Shown piece after piece: positions 55,813 through 63,123 of a DNA stretch of 64,000 bases; positions within the stretch are counted from its first letter, which is position 1; each line of letters starts with the position of its first letter. A program made the translations under genes and the position numbers. Location of the stretch: positions 62,001-126,000 of IMG/VR virus record IMGVR_UViG_3300045919_000302. The stretch is one strand, 5' to 3'. This stretch comes from a virus. Below the pieces are notes generated by a model. The model worked only from the letters and a program-made list of their open reading frames with translations. It was not told the DNA's origin and made no database searches.

Positions 55813-56048
55813 CAAGCCTCCCAGGGTTGAACATTATCCGGTGGCTGCACCGGTTCAATTTCTAGTCGATCTAAAACTCGCCTCCAGCGAAAACGCCCGC
55901 TCTCGCACGCATCCTCCAGGGCTCGCTCCATAGACAGCCGGATCTCCTCCGGCACATGGACCGATGCCTCACACAAGAGGCCCAAGACTCTCAGGTAACG
56001 CATTTTTAGATCTGTTTCTGGGTCTGGTTTACTCTGCGGTGCGCTCAT
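55812..56048 (-). CDS. hypothetical protein, 78 aa
   Basis: Helical, with EIRLSMERALEDACESGRFR. It overlaps the lipoprotein gene by 20 nt and couples to the regulator. Function unknown. Confidence 0.6.
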   Translation of the reverse strand: MSAPQSKPDPETDLKMRYLRVLGLLCEASVHVPEEIRLSMERALEDACESGRFRWRRVLDRLEIEPVQPPDNVQPWEA

Positions 56049-56667
56049 AAGAGATCTCCTGTTCTTCTTCGACGAAGTCGTGCTTCACCGTCTTTTGCTC
56101 TGAGGCATGGACTTTTGCCAACTCGCGAAAGGCTTTCATTTCACTGGTCGGGTTCAGGGCTGGCATGTACTTCGGCAAGCTCTGGTTGAACCGCTCGACG
56201 GTCTCGCTCCACTCGCTAGGCTCGCCTTCATGAACCCAGCGAGTAGCCGCGATTACCTGTCCAGTGGTCGCATCGGTCAGGGAAATCGTCTGACTGCACC
56301 GAAGGTAAACGCTGAAAACCCCGGCCTGGCGGTCGCATCGCTCATGGGCGGTGATAACCCCTCCCACGCCGTAAAGTTTTTTGAAAAGGGCATATTTCTC
56401 CGTGTCGTCAAACCGATCCGTCTTACCCCGGTGGAGCCTGTCCTGCTCCTTGAGAGCGGCCCGGTAGCCGGCCGAACGGTCCACAACGAACCACTTCCCG
56501 CTCTCGACCAGCAGGGCCTGGATTGCGTTGTAATCGTCACCCTGGATCGAGTCTGGGTCCAGCATCACGCGCATCACGGGGGCGCTGTCGCGGGTCAACG
56601 CGAGCTTGCCGCTGGAACATCCGGTCAGGAGAAAGAGGACCGCCAGAATTAAAGATTCAGTTTTCAT
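56029..56667 (-). CDS. CsgG/LpoB-like lipoprotein
   Basis: Lipobox LLTGC. The body (DYNAIQALLVESGKWFVVDR, YRAALKEQDRLH, GGVITAHERC, TRWVHEGE) matches the CsgG-like fold of envelope lipoproteins that regulate peptidoglycan synthesis or secretion. Class A leaderless promoter. 212 aa. Confidence 0.7.
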   Translation of the reverse strand: MKTESLILAVLFLLTGCSSGKLALTRDSAPVMRVMLDPDSIQGDDYNAIQALLVESGKWFVVDRSAGYRAALKEQDRLHRGKTDRFDDTEKYALFKKLYGVGGVITAHERCDRQAGVFSVYLRCSQTISLTDATTGQVIAATRWVHEGEPSEWSETVERFNQSLPKYMPALNPTSEMKAFRELAKVHASEQKTVKHDFVEEEQEISYERTAE

Positions 56668-56673
56668 AGAATC

Positions 56674-56709
56674 AGCTTCTCATACCTGTAATCAAACGTA
56701 AACTGTGTC
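56674..56709 (-). promoter_or_regulatory. class A promoter, leaderless
   Basis: GACACAGTTTACG (56709-56697) supplies TTTACG; 17 nt to GAAGCT (56679-56674); 6 nt to the ATG at 56667; no SD. Confidence 0.6.
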
Positions 56710-56747
56710 CCAGTAGACCTGCCAGAATCTTGTTGATTTCATTGGCA

Positions 56748-56927
56748 TCACTTCTGTTTTCTAGAAATGTGCTTGATCGCCCGTGTCAAGCGGTCGTGGA
56801 CCTTCTTCGCTCGACCGAGCGGAACCCTCACCCAGTTCCCGGACTTGGTACCCTGGAACCAGATCTTGCCCTCGGACACTTCAACTCGCGGGAAAACAGG
56901 ACGGGACATCTCTCTAGGCTTTCTCAT
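56748..56927 (-). CDS. basic mini-protein, 59 aa
   Basis: ATG at 56927 follows AAGGAG. It reads MRKPREMSRPVFPRVEVSEG... with a WFQGTKSGNWVRVP strand pair and a basic end. Likely nucleic-acid binding. Confidence 0.6.
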   Translation of the reverse strand: MRKPREMSRPVFPRVEVSEGKIWFQGTKSGNWVRVPLGRAKKVHDRLTRAIKHISRKQK

Positions 56928-56946
56928 TTTTGTCTCCTTGTTTTAT

Positions 56947-57141
56947 TCACAGTTCTTCTCCTCTTTCGACATGAATCCCCATGTCGTCAAGACAGTGGGT
57001 AAGCATCTGCCTGATCAATTCTTGTTTGGTGAGTCCCGACTTCTTAACCGCTTCATCCAGGGCATGGGCGATGGATTCAGACAGGTTGAGCGAAACCACT
57101 TCCCTCCGTTTGGGCTTGGGTTTCGTCGGGACAAAAGTCAC
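56947..57141 (-). CDS. RHH (CopG-like) regulator, 64 aa
   Basis: GTG at 57141 is GTGA-coupled. REVVSLNLSESIAHALDEAV then SGLTKQELIRQMLTHCLDDM is a clear RHH domain. DNA-binding dimer expected. Confidence 0.7.
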   Translation of the reverse strand: MTFVPTKPKPKRREVVSLNLSESIAHALDEAVKKSGLTKQELIRQMLTHCLDDMGIHVERGEEL

Positions 57142-57515
57142 CGATTCCCGCCCCGGTAAAACAGGGAGTGAAGAACTTCGACCAGTTCGAAGGCGAAAAC
57201 TCTTTCCACTCTGCACTTTTCAAGCTCCTTTCTGACGGGCTTTCCGGTCCTGAGTTCGATCACCCCTGGATCCTCTGGGGTCGCGAAGGTCACGATCACT
57301 GTGTAGAGATCCGAGGCTTCCAGGACGATCTCAAGCTCGGTGATCTTCGAGCTGAACGCAGTCGGTTCCGAACGGTACCGGATTCCGCCATAGGCCCCGT
57401 GGGGTTCGAAGGCTACCGCCGACTCCATGTCCACTCCAGACTCCAGGAAGAAGGCGTTGTCCCCGTCGAAGATCTGCTCGGTGATCCGCTGGGCGTAGCG
57501 CTCGAAGTCCTTCAC
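57138..57515 (-). CDS. hypothetical protein, 125 aa
   Basis: Beta-rich (SSKITELEIVLEASDLYTVI, VTFATPEDPGVIEL). GTG start, GTGA-coupled. Function unknown. Confidence 0.6.
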   Translation of the reverse strand: MKDFERYAQRITEQIFDGDNAFFLESGVDMESAVAFEPHGAYGGIRYRSEPTAFSSKITELEIVLEASDLYTVIVTFATPEDPGVIELRTGKPVRKELEKCRVERVFAFELVEVLHSLFYRGGNR

Positions 57516-57697
57516 TTGCGCACCTTCTTGAGAGGTGTGGCGCTGCCGATAACGCGAAGCATACCGTTGAGGCGCTTCAGCTCGTTCCGATAGCTCTGGT
57601 CTGTCGCGCCGAAGCTATGAATGTTTTCGATGCGGTTCTCTACCTGTTGGCGAATGTTATTGAGCATGCGCCTGCTCGTCACGAGTTTGACCTTCAT
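57512..57697 (-). CDS. hypothetical helical protein, 61 aa
   Basis: ATG at 57697 is ATGA-coupled. It reads MKVKLVTSRRMLNNIRQQVE, helical and basic. No family recognised. Confidence 0.55.
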   Translation of the reverse strand: MKVKLVTSRRMLNNIRQQVENRIENIHSFGATDQSYRNELKRLNGMLRVIGSATPLKKVRK

Positions 57698-58005
57698 CCG
57701 AAAAGCTTCTTTCTCTGACCACGAGTAAGATAGCGCTTGTTCTCTCTCGTGAAATGGAAGGCACGGAATGTTGCTGCGCCTGCCTTTCTGCAAAACTCTA
57801 TCTTCATGGCGGAAAGCTCTTCGAACGCCTGATCCCTCGTTGCGAGTTGCCTCCGTCCACGTGTTGGCATTTCTTGAATCTGACTCATTATTTCTGACAG
57901 CTCGCGAGACATTCTCTCCATGTCAATTCCTTGGGCCTTCATGCACTCAAAGAAGTACCCTCTGGCTCGAATTCCCCTCTCCAACCATTTCTCTCGCTTA
58001 CTCAT
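57694..58005 (-). CDS. hypothetical helical protein, 103 aa
   Basis: ATG at 58005 is ATGA-coupled. Helical with a coiled-coil centre (MERMSRELSEIMSQIQEM). Basic C-terminus. Confidence 0.6.
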   Translation of the reverse strand: MSKREKWLERGIRARGYFFECMKAQGIDMERMSRELSEIMSQIQEMPTRGRRQLATRDQAFEELSAMKIEFCRKAGAATFRAFHFTRENKRYLTRGQRKKLFG

Positions 58006-58226
58006 GACCGCCTCTTCCAGAGAGTAAACTTGGCATGAACGGTCCCGCACTCGTCGATCTTGGGATCTTCGCCGGCAAAGACACCCAGGATCTGACTGCT
58101 CCTGCACCGACAGAACTTGAGCGCTTGCGCCACCGTGTGCCCTCTGCCCCAGACGTTTGGGCCGATGACCAGAAACATCTTCGCTCCTGGCGGGAGCTTC
58201 AGTTTCAACAGCTCGGATTTCCTCAT
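58002..58226 (-). CDS. hypothetical protein, 74 aa
   Basis: N-terminal lysine-rich helix, then FLVIGPNVWGRGHTVAQALK and CRCRSSQ. ATGA-coupled to the lipoprotein gene. Function unknown. Confidence 0.55.
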   Translation of the reverse strand: MRKSELLKLKLPPGAKMFLVIGPNVWGRGHTVAQALKFCRCRSSQILGVFAGEDPKIDECGTVHAKFTLWKRRS

Positions 58227-58783
58227 TGGTACACCACATGGATCGGAGCGAGCGCCGTGAAGTCGTAGGGCTGCGTCGTGGAAACTAGGACGCCAAGAGA
58301 AGTGGCGCTTGTCCCAAGGGGCCCGGAACCGAAGTTAGATAGGACCGACCCGCTACAATAGCTCTGACTGATGACGCCCCCGCCAGCCAGGGCAGAAGCA
58401 ACCATGAAGTACCCGTTGCCATCGAAAACGATGCTTTTACCGGCCTCCCCGACCCAGTTAAATGAATAGCCAGTCCCAGTGCAATTCATGCCAGAATAAT
58501 ACACATAGGAGACGACATAGGTCCCAGTCTTCAGATTGACCTTTGCGTAGACGTCTGCGGACGGGATGTAAACATCCGCTCTCCCTTGATCTTCAAATCC
58601 AACCACGTAAGCCGCGATCGATCCGTCGGCCGCCGTGATAACCGCCGTTTTAAACGTGGCCTGTGGAGCCTGGACCGGAGCCGTTGCCTGCGGGGCCGTG
58701 GTCTCGACCGAGACACTGTCTGGAGCCGGCTGGCCGTTGCATCCTGAGAAAACGAGACAAAGAACGAGTAAAAGCTTCTTCAT
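58223..58783 (-). CDS. lipoprotein, 186 aa
   Basis: Lipobox LVFSGC, then a Thr/Ala/Pro-rich linker and a beta domain rich in Ser, Gly and Tyr (TYVVSYVYYSGMNCTGTGYS). Likely surface-exposed. No family recognised. Third lipoprotein in the window. Confidence 0.65.
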   Translation of the reverse strand: MKKLLLVLCLVFSGCNGQPAPDSVSVETTAPQATAPVQAPQATFKTAVITAADGSIAAYVVGFEDQGRADVYIPSADVYAKVNLKTGTYVVSYVYYSGMNCTGTGYSFNWVGEAGKSIVFDGNGYFMVASALAGGGVISQSYCSGSVLSNFGSGPLGTSATSLGVLVSTTQPYDFTALAPIHVVYQ

Positions 58784-58792
58784 ATGTACTCC

Positions 58793-58981
58793 TTATTTTT
58801 TCTTAAGCGTTCTGGCCTTAGCGGGAACTCTCAACTCGACTCCGCAGCAATCGCACTTCAATATCTCGGGCAGCGGATCCGAGAGTGGAAACATGTGTGA
58901 CCCAGACGCGGCCGAAATATGCTCTCCGCACTCGGGGCAGGTGAATTCGATAACGGCGATATGCATGACAGCGGCCTTCAT
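58793..58981 (-). CDS. zinc-ribbon protein, 62 aa
   Basis: CPECGEH and CDCCGVE bracket a hydrophobic turn, a classic ribbon. ATGA-coupled upstream. Lysine tail. Confidence 0.6.
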   Translation of the reverse strand: MKAAVMHIAVIEFTCPECGEHISAASGSHMFPLSDPLPEILKCDCCGVELRVPAKARTLKKK

Positions 58982-59232
58982 TTGGGCTCCGTATCGATGA
59001 TTTCCTGGATCTCTTCAAGGGTGAGCTTGTCCCAGATCAACTCCAGTCGGTTCGAGTAGCTATCCGGTTCCGGGCCTTCCCGATGGTTCGGGTTGGCAGC
59101 GAGAGCGGCATTGTGGGCTTTGCTCGTGAGCACCCAGAGCCGCCGACAAAGGGCAGCGCTGACCTCCCAGCACTCGGCAATCACGTCGGCGCGGACGTAG
59201 AGTAGACCCTGCGGGCAGCGACCGGTCTTCAT
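58978..59232 (-). CDS. hypothetical protein, 84 aa
   Basis: ATG at 59232 follows GGAGG. Helical with CWEVSAALCRRLWVLTSKAH. Function unknown. Confidence 0.6.
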   Translation of the reverse strand: MKTGRCPQGLLYVRADVIAECWEVSAALCRRLWVLTSKAHNAALAANPNHREGPEPDSYSNRLELIWDKLTLEEIQEIIDTEPK

Positions 59233-59591
59233 GCGGCCTCCTGAACCCAAGGACCATAGCGTCTGTAGACGTCCATCATGTTGCGGCACTGGACTTTGGT
59301 GAATTTCGAAACCTTGCGAGCGCGGTGGGTCTTGTAGTACTCGGCGATCGGCATGCGGTAGCCGAACCAGTGGTCGAGCACGATCCCGCCGTACTCCAGC
59401 CAGGAGTGGTGCTCGGGGCCGTTCTCGGTGGTGATCCAGCCCTGGCAGACGAGCCAGGCCGGGTTACGAAGCTGGAAGTGAACCGGATCGCGGTAGCGTG
59501 GGTTCGCGACGAATCCGCCCGGGACGAAGCGCTTAGCCTTCGGGAAGAGGGCTCGGAACTGCTTGACGGTCATGATTCGTTTTGTAGCCAT
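59229..59591 (-). CDS. conserved phage protein, 120 aa
   Basis: NPAWLVCQGWITTENGPEHH, SWLEYGGIVLDHWFGYRMP and EYYKTHRARKVSKFTKVQ are well-defined blocks, probably a compact enzyme-like fold. No function assigned. Confidence 0.65.
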   Translation of the reverse strand: MATKRIMTVKQFRALFPKAKRFVPGGFVANPRYRDPVHFQLRNPAWLVCQGWITTENGPEHHSWLEYGGIVLDHWFGYRMPIAEYYKTHRARKVSKFTKVQCRNMMDVYRRYGPWVQEAA

Positions 59592-59602
59592 ACCTAAACA
59601 CT

Positions 59603-59625
59603 ACAGTATCTACTACAAAACGTAC
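59603..59625 (-). promoter_or_regulatory. element TACAAAACGTAC with -10 TACTGT
   Basis: The 12-mer (59614-59625) is identical to that at 22107-22118. TACTGT (59608-59603) lies 11 nt before the ATG at 59591. No clear SD. Confidence 0.45.
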
Positions 59626-59666
59626 AGAGAAATAACGCTGCGGGCAATGCTAATAATTACGATGTA

Positions 59667-60425
59667 TTACAGCTTATCTTCCAGGCCCGGAACGGCAGAA
59701 AGTCGGCTCATAATGCCCAAATCAGCAGCCCAAGTCTTCACAAAAGCCCAGTCCACAGGCTTCTCCGCCAGCTCGGAAATGTGCGAAATGTCCTTCGGGC
59801 GTCCCGAGGCAAGCTTGGTCAGGATGAAACCCTCGATCGAGGGTAGCAAGATCTTGCGCCCCAGAATCTGGGTTGGCTTCGCAAATTCGAAAAGAGCCTC
59901 GGCGAACTCACGATCCAGGTATTCGATCACATCCAGCTCGCGGCCGTTGAGCCCGTACTTGTGCAGAAGCCTCTTGGGCTTCGAGTAGTCGATCACCTGC
60001 TTGAATTCAAAGCCCGCTGCCCGAAGTTTTTTGTCGATCTTGACGATGTCCTGGGTGTGAACGAAGACATCGAAGTCCTCGGTCGCTGAAGCCTGGCCCT
60101 GAAGGATTGACTTCGCAAATCCACCCCCGAGCAAGAATCCACCACCCATCACCTCGATGCACCTCTTCACGAAGTCAAGAAGAGACATCCTCGCAGGAGC
60201 GCCGGTCATCTCGGCCAGGACCGATTCGATCTCCGAAATCTCGCTGACGACATCGCGCTTGAGCAGGGCTCTAACGTCCCGCTCAAGAAGATCCACTCGC
60301 TCGTGGATTGTTGTTTTGCCGCGCCTGGGGCGACCGCCGATCTGGCCGTTGCGCCGCGCCGCTGCGGCCTTGGCTTCCGATTTAACTTTTCCAAGACGAA
60401 CAGCTGCGGAGTTTTTGCGGTACAT
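59667..60425 (-). CDS. nucleotidyltransferase-fold protein (AbiEii/MNT-like)
   Basis: An N-terminal basic part (RRNGQIGGRPRRG) and a coiled coil lead to the NTase fold: FLLGGGFAKSILQGQASATE, DFDVFVHT and ELDVIEYLDREF, the G-G...S, D-x-D and third Asp motifs. The end (SGRPKDISHISELAEK) matches the AbiEii/MNT layout. Could be a toxin, antitoxin or defence factor. Leaderless promoter. Confidence 0.7.
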   Translation of the reverse strand: MYRKNSAAVRLGKVKSEAKAAAARRNGQIGGRPRRGKTTIHERVDLLERDVRALLKRDVVSEISEIESVLAEMTGAPARMSLLDFVKRCIEVMGGGFLLGGGFAKSILQGQASATEDFDVFVHTQDIVKIDKKLRAAGFEFKQVIDYSKPKRLLHKYGLNGRELDVIEYLDREFAEALFEFAKPTQILGRKILLPSIEGFILTKLASGRPKDISHISELAEKPVDWAFVKTWAADLGIMSRLSAVPGLEDKL

Positions 60426-60431
60426 GGAGGC

Positions 60432-60437
60432 ACTATA
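60432..60437 (-). promoter_or_regulatory. -10 box of leaderless promoter
   Basis: TATAGT lies 6 nt before the ATG at 60425. There is no SD. The -35 is weak (TTCCTG). Confidence 0.4.
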
Positions 60438-60453
60438 ACCCAACGGTGGCCGT

Positions 60454-60834
60454 TCAGGAAGCCCCGAGCTTACTTCCTTGAAACGACGGGAGAAGGTGAT
60501 GATGGGGGCCCTTTTCTTCGGCATCAAAGGCGTCATTGTACTGCTTCACGAGCGAATGAAAAGAAACCCCGAACTTCTTCTGGAAATAAATATTACCCAA
60601 AAGATGGACTCCCCCATTGCCTACATGATGATTGTGGCAAAGAGGAATGCAGGTACGATCGGATCCTCCGGCACCACGAGATTTTACATGGTGTGCATGG
60701 ACTGGCCACGGAGTTCCGCATCCTGAGATGGCGCAATCCCAGGCATGAATCCAAAAAACGAAATACCCGTCGATCTCTCGGGTTGGCTTTCTCGCGCTTT
60801 TTTTTGGCTTTGGAAATTTAAAGTCTTCAGTCAT
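60454..60834 (-). CDS. HNH-type nuclease, DUF968-like
   Basis: CAISGCGTPWPVHAHHVKSR, GGSDRTCIPLCHNHHVGNG and a FQKKFGVSF end match the DUF968-like HNH fold found near phage recombination genes. Metal ligands are present. Possibly a structure-specific nuclease. Confidence 0.7.
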   Translation of the reverse strand: MTEDFKFPKPKKSARKPTREIDGYFVFWIHAWDCAISGCGTPWPVHAHHVKSRGAGGSDRTCIPLCHNHHVGNGGVHLLGNIYFQKKFGVSFHSLVKQYNDAFDAEEKGPHHHLLPSFQGSKLGAS

Positions 60835-60840
60835 GTGACC

Positions 60841-61176
60841 TCAGTTGACCATGTGCTTGGGAGCAACTATCCAGTCGAACAGCGAATGATCATTTGGATC
60901 AAACGACATCACTGCACACGAAACGCCGTTCTTGTAATCCTCTTCGTCATCATGAGTCAGAGGATAAACGGAGTAGAAGTCATCCATCTCAAGGATAGAT
61001 TCGCAAATCTCACGAATCATCACAATGTTCTCTTGCTCTTGGCTCCCCAGGGGCAAGAGCAGAACGAAATCCCAGCAAGTGCGAAAGCAAGAGGAAGGGG
61101 AAACAACGATCTTGTAGCCAACGGCCCCTTCCACGCTTTTTCTCTTTTCTATTGAGTCACCGCTAAGAATTCCCAC
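60841..61176 (-). CDS. hypothetical protein, 111 aa
   Basis: GTG start. A mixed beta/helical protein (VVSPSSCFRTCWDFVLLLPL). Function unknown. Confidence 0.55.
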   Translation of the reverse strand: MGILSGDSIEKRKSVEGAVGYKIVVSPSSCFRTCWDFVLLLPLGSQEQENIVMIREICESILEMDDFYSVYPLTHDDEEDYKNGVSCAVMSFDPNDHSLFDWIVAPKHMVN

Positions 61177-61197
61177 AGTGACAGTGTAACGACAGGA

Positions 61198-61383
61198 TCA
61201 GGCAGCGTCCACGCCGTTTTCGAAAGCCCAGTTCAAGATTCTACGAATTGTTTGGGACCGATTCTTGAATCCTTTCTTGGTTTTGAGCGTGTCGATTTTT
61301 GAAAGCAGCTCGTTTTCGATCCGCGTGTAGATGAAATCGTCTTTCGTAGATTCACCCTTCAGCGGTGTTTTTTCCTTGTCCAT
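61198..61383 (-). CDS. RHH-like regulator, 61 aa
   Basis: FIYTRIENELLSKIDTLKTK then NRSQTIRRILNWAFENG gives the RHH strand and two helices. TGATG-coupled. DNA-binding expected. Confidence 0.65.
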   Translation of the reverse strand: MDKEKTPLKGESTKDDFIYTRIENELLSKIDTLKTKKGFKNRSQTIRRILNWAFENGVDAA

Positions 61384-61730
61384 CAGACCTCCAGGTTTTT
61401 CCTGCTTTGAGCAGGGTTTAGGTTACCGGCCACGAGACCGGAGTTTTGCATCCTCATGTGCGTGAGAAATTTTTGGTATTCGAGAACCACCTTGGACTCC
61501 GCATCCGTTTCGATGCGTTGGGGAGAATAGTCATCCGGGACCACGTAGCTCTCGGAGCTTCCGGAGAAGTACGGATCCGGGTGGAACTGGTATGAGATCT
61601 GCTGCTGCCCGTTCGGAATCTCAAAAACACGAACGACGTGTCTGAGTTTCATCCTGACACTTCCCTCTTCGAGGCACTCCCCCAAGATGAACATGTTGGT
61701 GCCTTTGGCCATTCCGATGAAAAGTCTCAT
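61383..61730 (-). CDS. hypothetical protein, 115 aa
   Basis: Beta-rich start (MRLFIGMAKGTNMFILGECL) and a polar C-terminus. Coupled to the epimerase gene by ATGA. Function unknown. Confidence 0.55.
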   Translation of the reverse strand: MRLFIGMAKGTNMFILGECLEEGSVRMKLRHVVRVFEIPNGQQQISYQFHPDPYFSGSSESYVVPDDYSPQRIETDAESKVVLEYQKFLTHMRMQNSGLVAGNLNPAQSRKNLEV

Positions 61731-62596
61731 GCCTGCTCCTTGTAATGGTTGATGGTTTTTTTAAGGTCAGAGAAGAATTCGTTCTTGTCGTAAGACGGAA
61801 GGAGCCAGCGCTCTGTATCCTCAGTGCGATCAAGAGCGGAGCTGCGTGATGGCTCCGGCCGAGTGACAACAAGCCCGGGGTTGGCACCCACCATTCCATA
61901 AACCGCGTGCGCCAGGAGTCCATCTTGAATGGGGTCCGTTCCGGTCAGGTGGACGAGCGTGCCAGGAGGGACGAACGGAGCCACGCAAAGGACATTAAGG
62001 AAGTCGCAGACGTGATCGATGTAGACCCACTGTCTGCTTGCGACTCCGCGCAGATTGACGCCCACACCGCGCTTTGCGCATTCGATCAAACGTGGCAGGT
62101 AGCCGTTAGTCTGCCCAGGGCCGAAAATGTTGACACTTCTCACGGTAATGACTGGAAGATCGAGCGACGTCACATAAACCGAAGCGAGGAGTTCCTGGGC
62201 AGCTTTGGTCGCGCCGAAAAGTGTCGCTGGACTGTGGGAGCGGGATTCGCTTCGGTCAATTCCATCTGACCTGACCTCGGCCGAAGACAGAATGATGATC
62301 CGCTGAACACTCTTGATACCGCGCAAGGTATCAAACAACTCAGTCGTACCGAGTACGTTGTCCTGGCAAATATCCCTTGGGAATGGGGAGTAGCTGCCCG
62401 CGAGATGGACTACAGCCTCAACCCCGTCAGCGTGGCTGTTCAGACTGCTGGCCAGATCTTCGAACTCGCCAAGACGGTAGCAAATATCCGCGCCGGGAGT
62501 GCAATCGAGCGTGATGACCTCAACATGTCGCTCTCGGAGAAAGCGAACGAGATTTTTTCCAACAAACCCTTCAGATCCAGTGATCAAAACTTTCAT
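61727..62596 (-). CDS. NAD-dependent epimerase/dehydratase family protein, Tyr to Phe at active site
   Basis: The Rossmann motif TGSEGFVG (6-13) and LSSAEVRSDG fit the extended SDR family of nucleotide-sugar epimerases. The catalytic YxxxK reads FGATK (127-131): the Tyr is Phe. That should disable the usual hydride transfer. It may be a binding protein or use another mechanism. SD AAGGGG. Its role may link to the glycosyltransferase cassette. Confidence 0.75.
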   Translation of the reverse strand: MKVLITGSEGFVGKNLVRFLRERHVEVITLDCTPGADICYRLGEFEDLASSLNSHADGVEAVVHLAGSYSPFPRDICQDNVLGTTELFDTLRGIKSVQRIIILSSAEVRSDGIDRSESRSHSPATLFGATKAAQELLASVYVTSLDLPVITVRSVNIFGPGQTNGYLPRLIECAKRGVGVNLRGVASRQWVYIDHVCDFLNVLCVAPFVPPGTLVHLTGTDPIQDGLLAHAVYGMVGANPGLVVTRPEPSRSSALDRTEDTERWLLPSYDKNEFFSDLKKTINHYKEQA

Positions 62597-62618
62597 GCAA
62601 CCCCTTACGATTTGTGAG

Positions 62619-62631
62619 GTGATTACATCAC
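62619..62631. promoter_or_regulatory. inverted repeat upstream of epimerase gene
   Basis: GTGAT-TAC-ATCAC, a perfect 5-bp inverted repeat about 25 nt upstream of the start codon. Possible operator. Confidence 0.35.
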
Positions 62632-62659
62632 AAAAAGTAAATCAGTCGCAAGTCTTGTC

Positions 62660-62703
62660 TTACGAAAAGTCTCGTAAATCGTCTCGTAAGTCTCTTTACG
62701 AAA
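62660..62703. promoter_or_regulatory. four-site operator-like array
   Basis: Plus-strand order: TTACGAAA (62660-62667), GTCTCGTAA (62669-62677), GTCTCGTAA (62681-62689), TTACGAAA (62696-62703). Direct copies 12 nt apart sit between two outward copies with the core CGTAA/TTACG. It lies between the virion-type gene and the epimerase. Confidence 0.55.
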
Positions 62704-62706
62704 CGT

Positions 62707-63081
62707 TTAGATGCCGAAGACGTAACACTTAGTCGAAGACCCCGTGGTCAGCGAGAACACCTTTACGCCGCGCTTGTTGGCCCTGCGGAAGACGACTTTG
62801 TCGCCAGGAAGGACAATGCCAGACGTCCTGCGTGCGGGTTGCGGTGGGCTTGTGGCGTTCAGGTAGAACTCGGGGAACTGGAAGGCCAGGGGGTTACTCC
62901 CGGTGTTCTGGATCACCAGCTCCGAGAGACCGACACCGAAGCTAAGGATGTTGTCCTCAGGGCTGTCAGTAGTGGTTAGCTCAGCCGAGCAGAAACTGTA
63001 AGTGCCGAACGAGGTCTGGGTCTGGGCCCCACCCTGTCCGTCGAATACATAAGGCCCAGAGGCCACGAGATTGGTTGCCAT
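62707..63081 (-). CDS. hypothetical virion-type protein, 124 aa
   Basis: Ser/Thr/Gly-rich beta protein (MATNLVASGPYVFDGQGGAQ, SGIVLPGDKVVFRRANKRG), typical of small phage structural proteins. Function unknown. Confidence 0.55.
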   Translation of the reverse strand: MATNLVASGPYVFDGQGGAQTQTSFGTYSFCSAELTTTDSPEDNILSFGVGLSELVIQNTGSNPLAFQFPEFYLNATSPPQPARRTSGIVLPGDKVVFRRANKRGVKVFSLTTGSSTKCYVFGI

Positions 63082-63089
63082 GCTTTCTC

Positions 63090-63123
63090 CTTACGGGGGC
63101 CAGAAACCTGGCGGCCGTAGCTT
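63090..63123. repeat. stop-anchored palindrome E5
   Basis: On the minus strand, in and after the TAA of the 60-aa gene: TAAGCTACGGCCGCCAGG, TTT, CTGGCCCCCGTAA. Best stem of the family. Confidence 0.6.
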
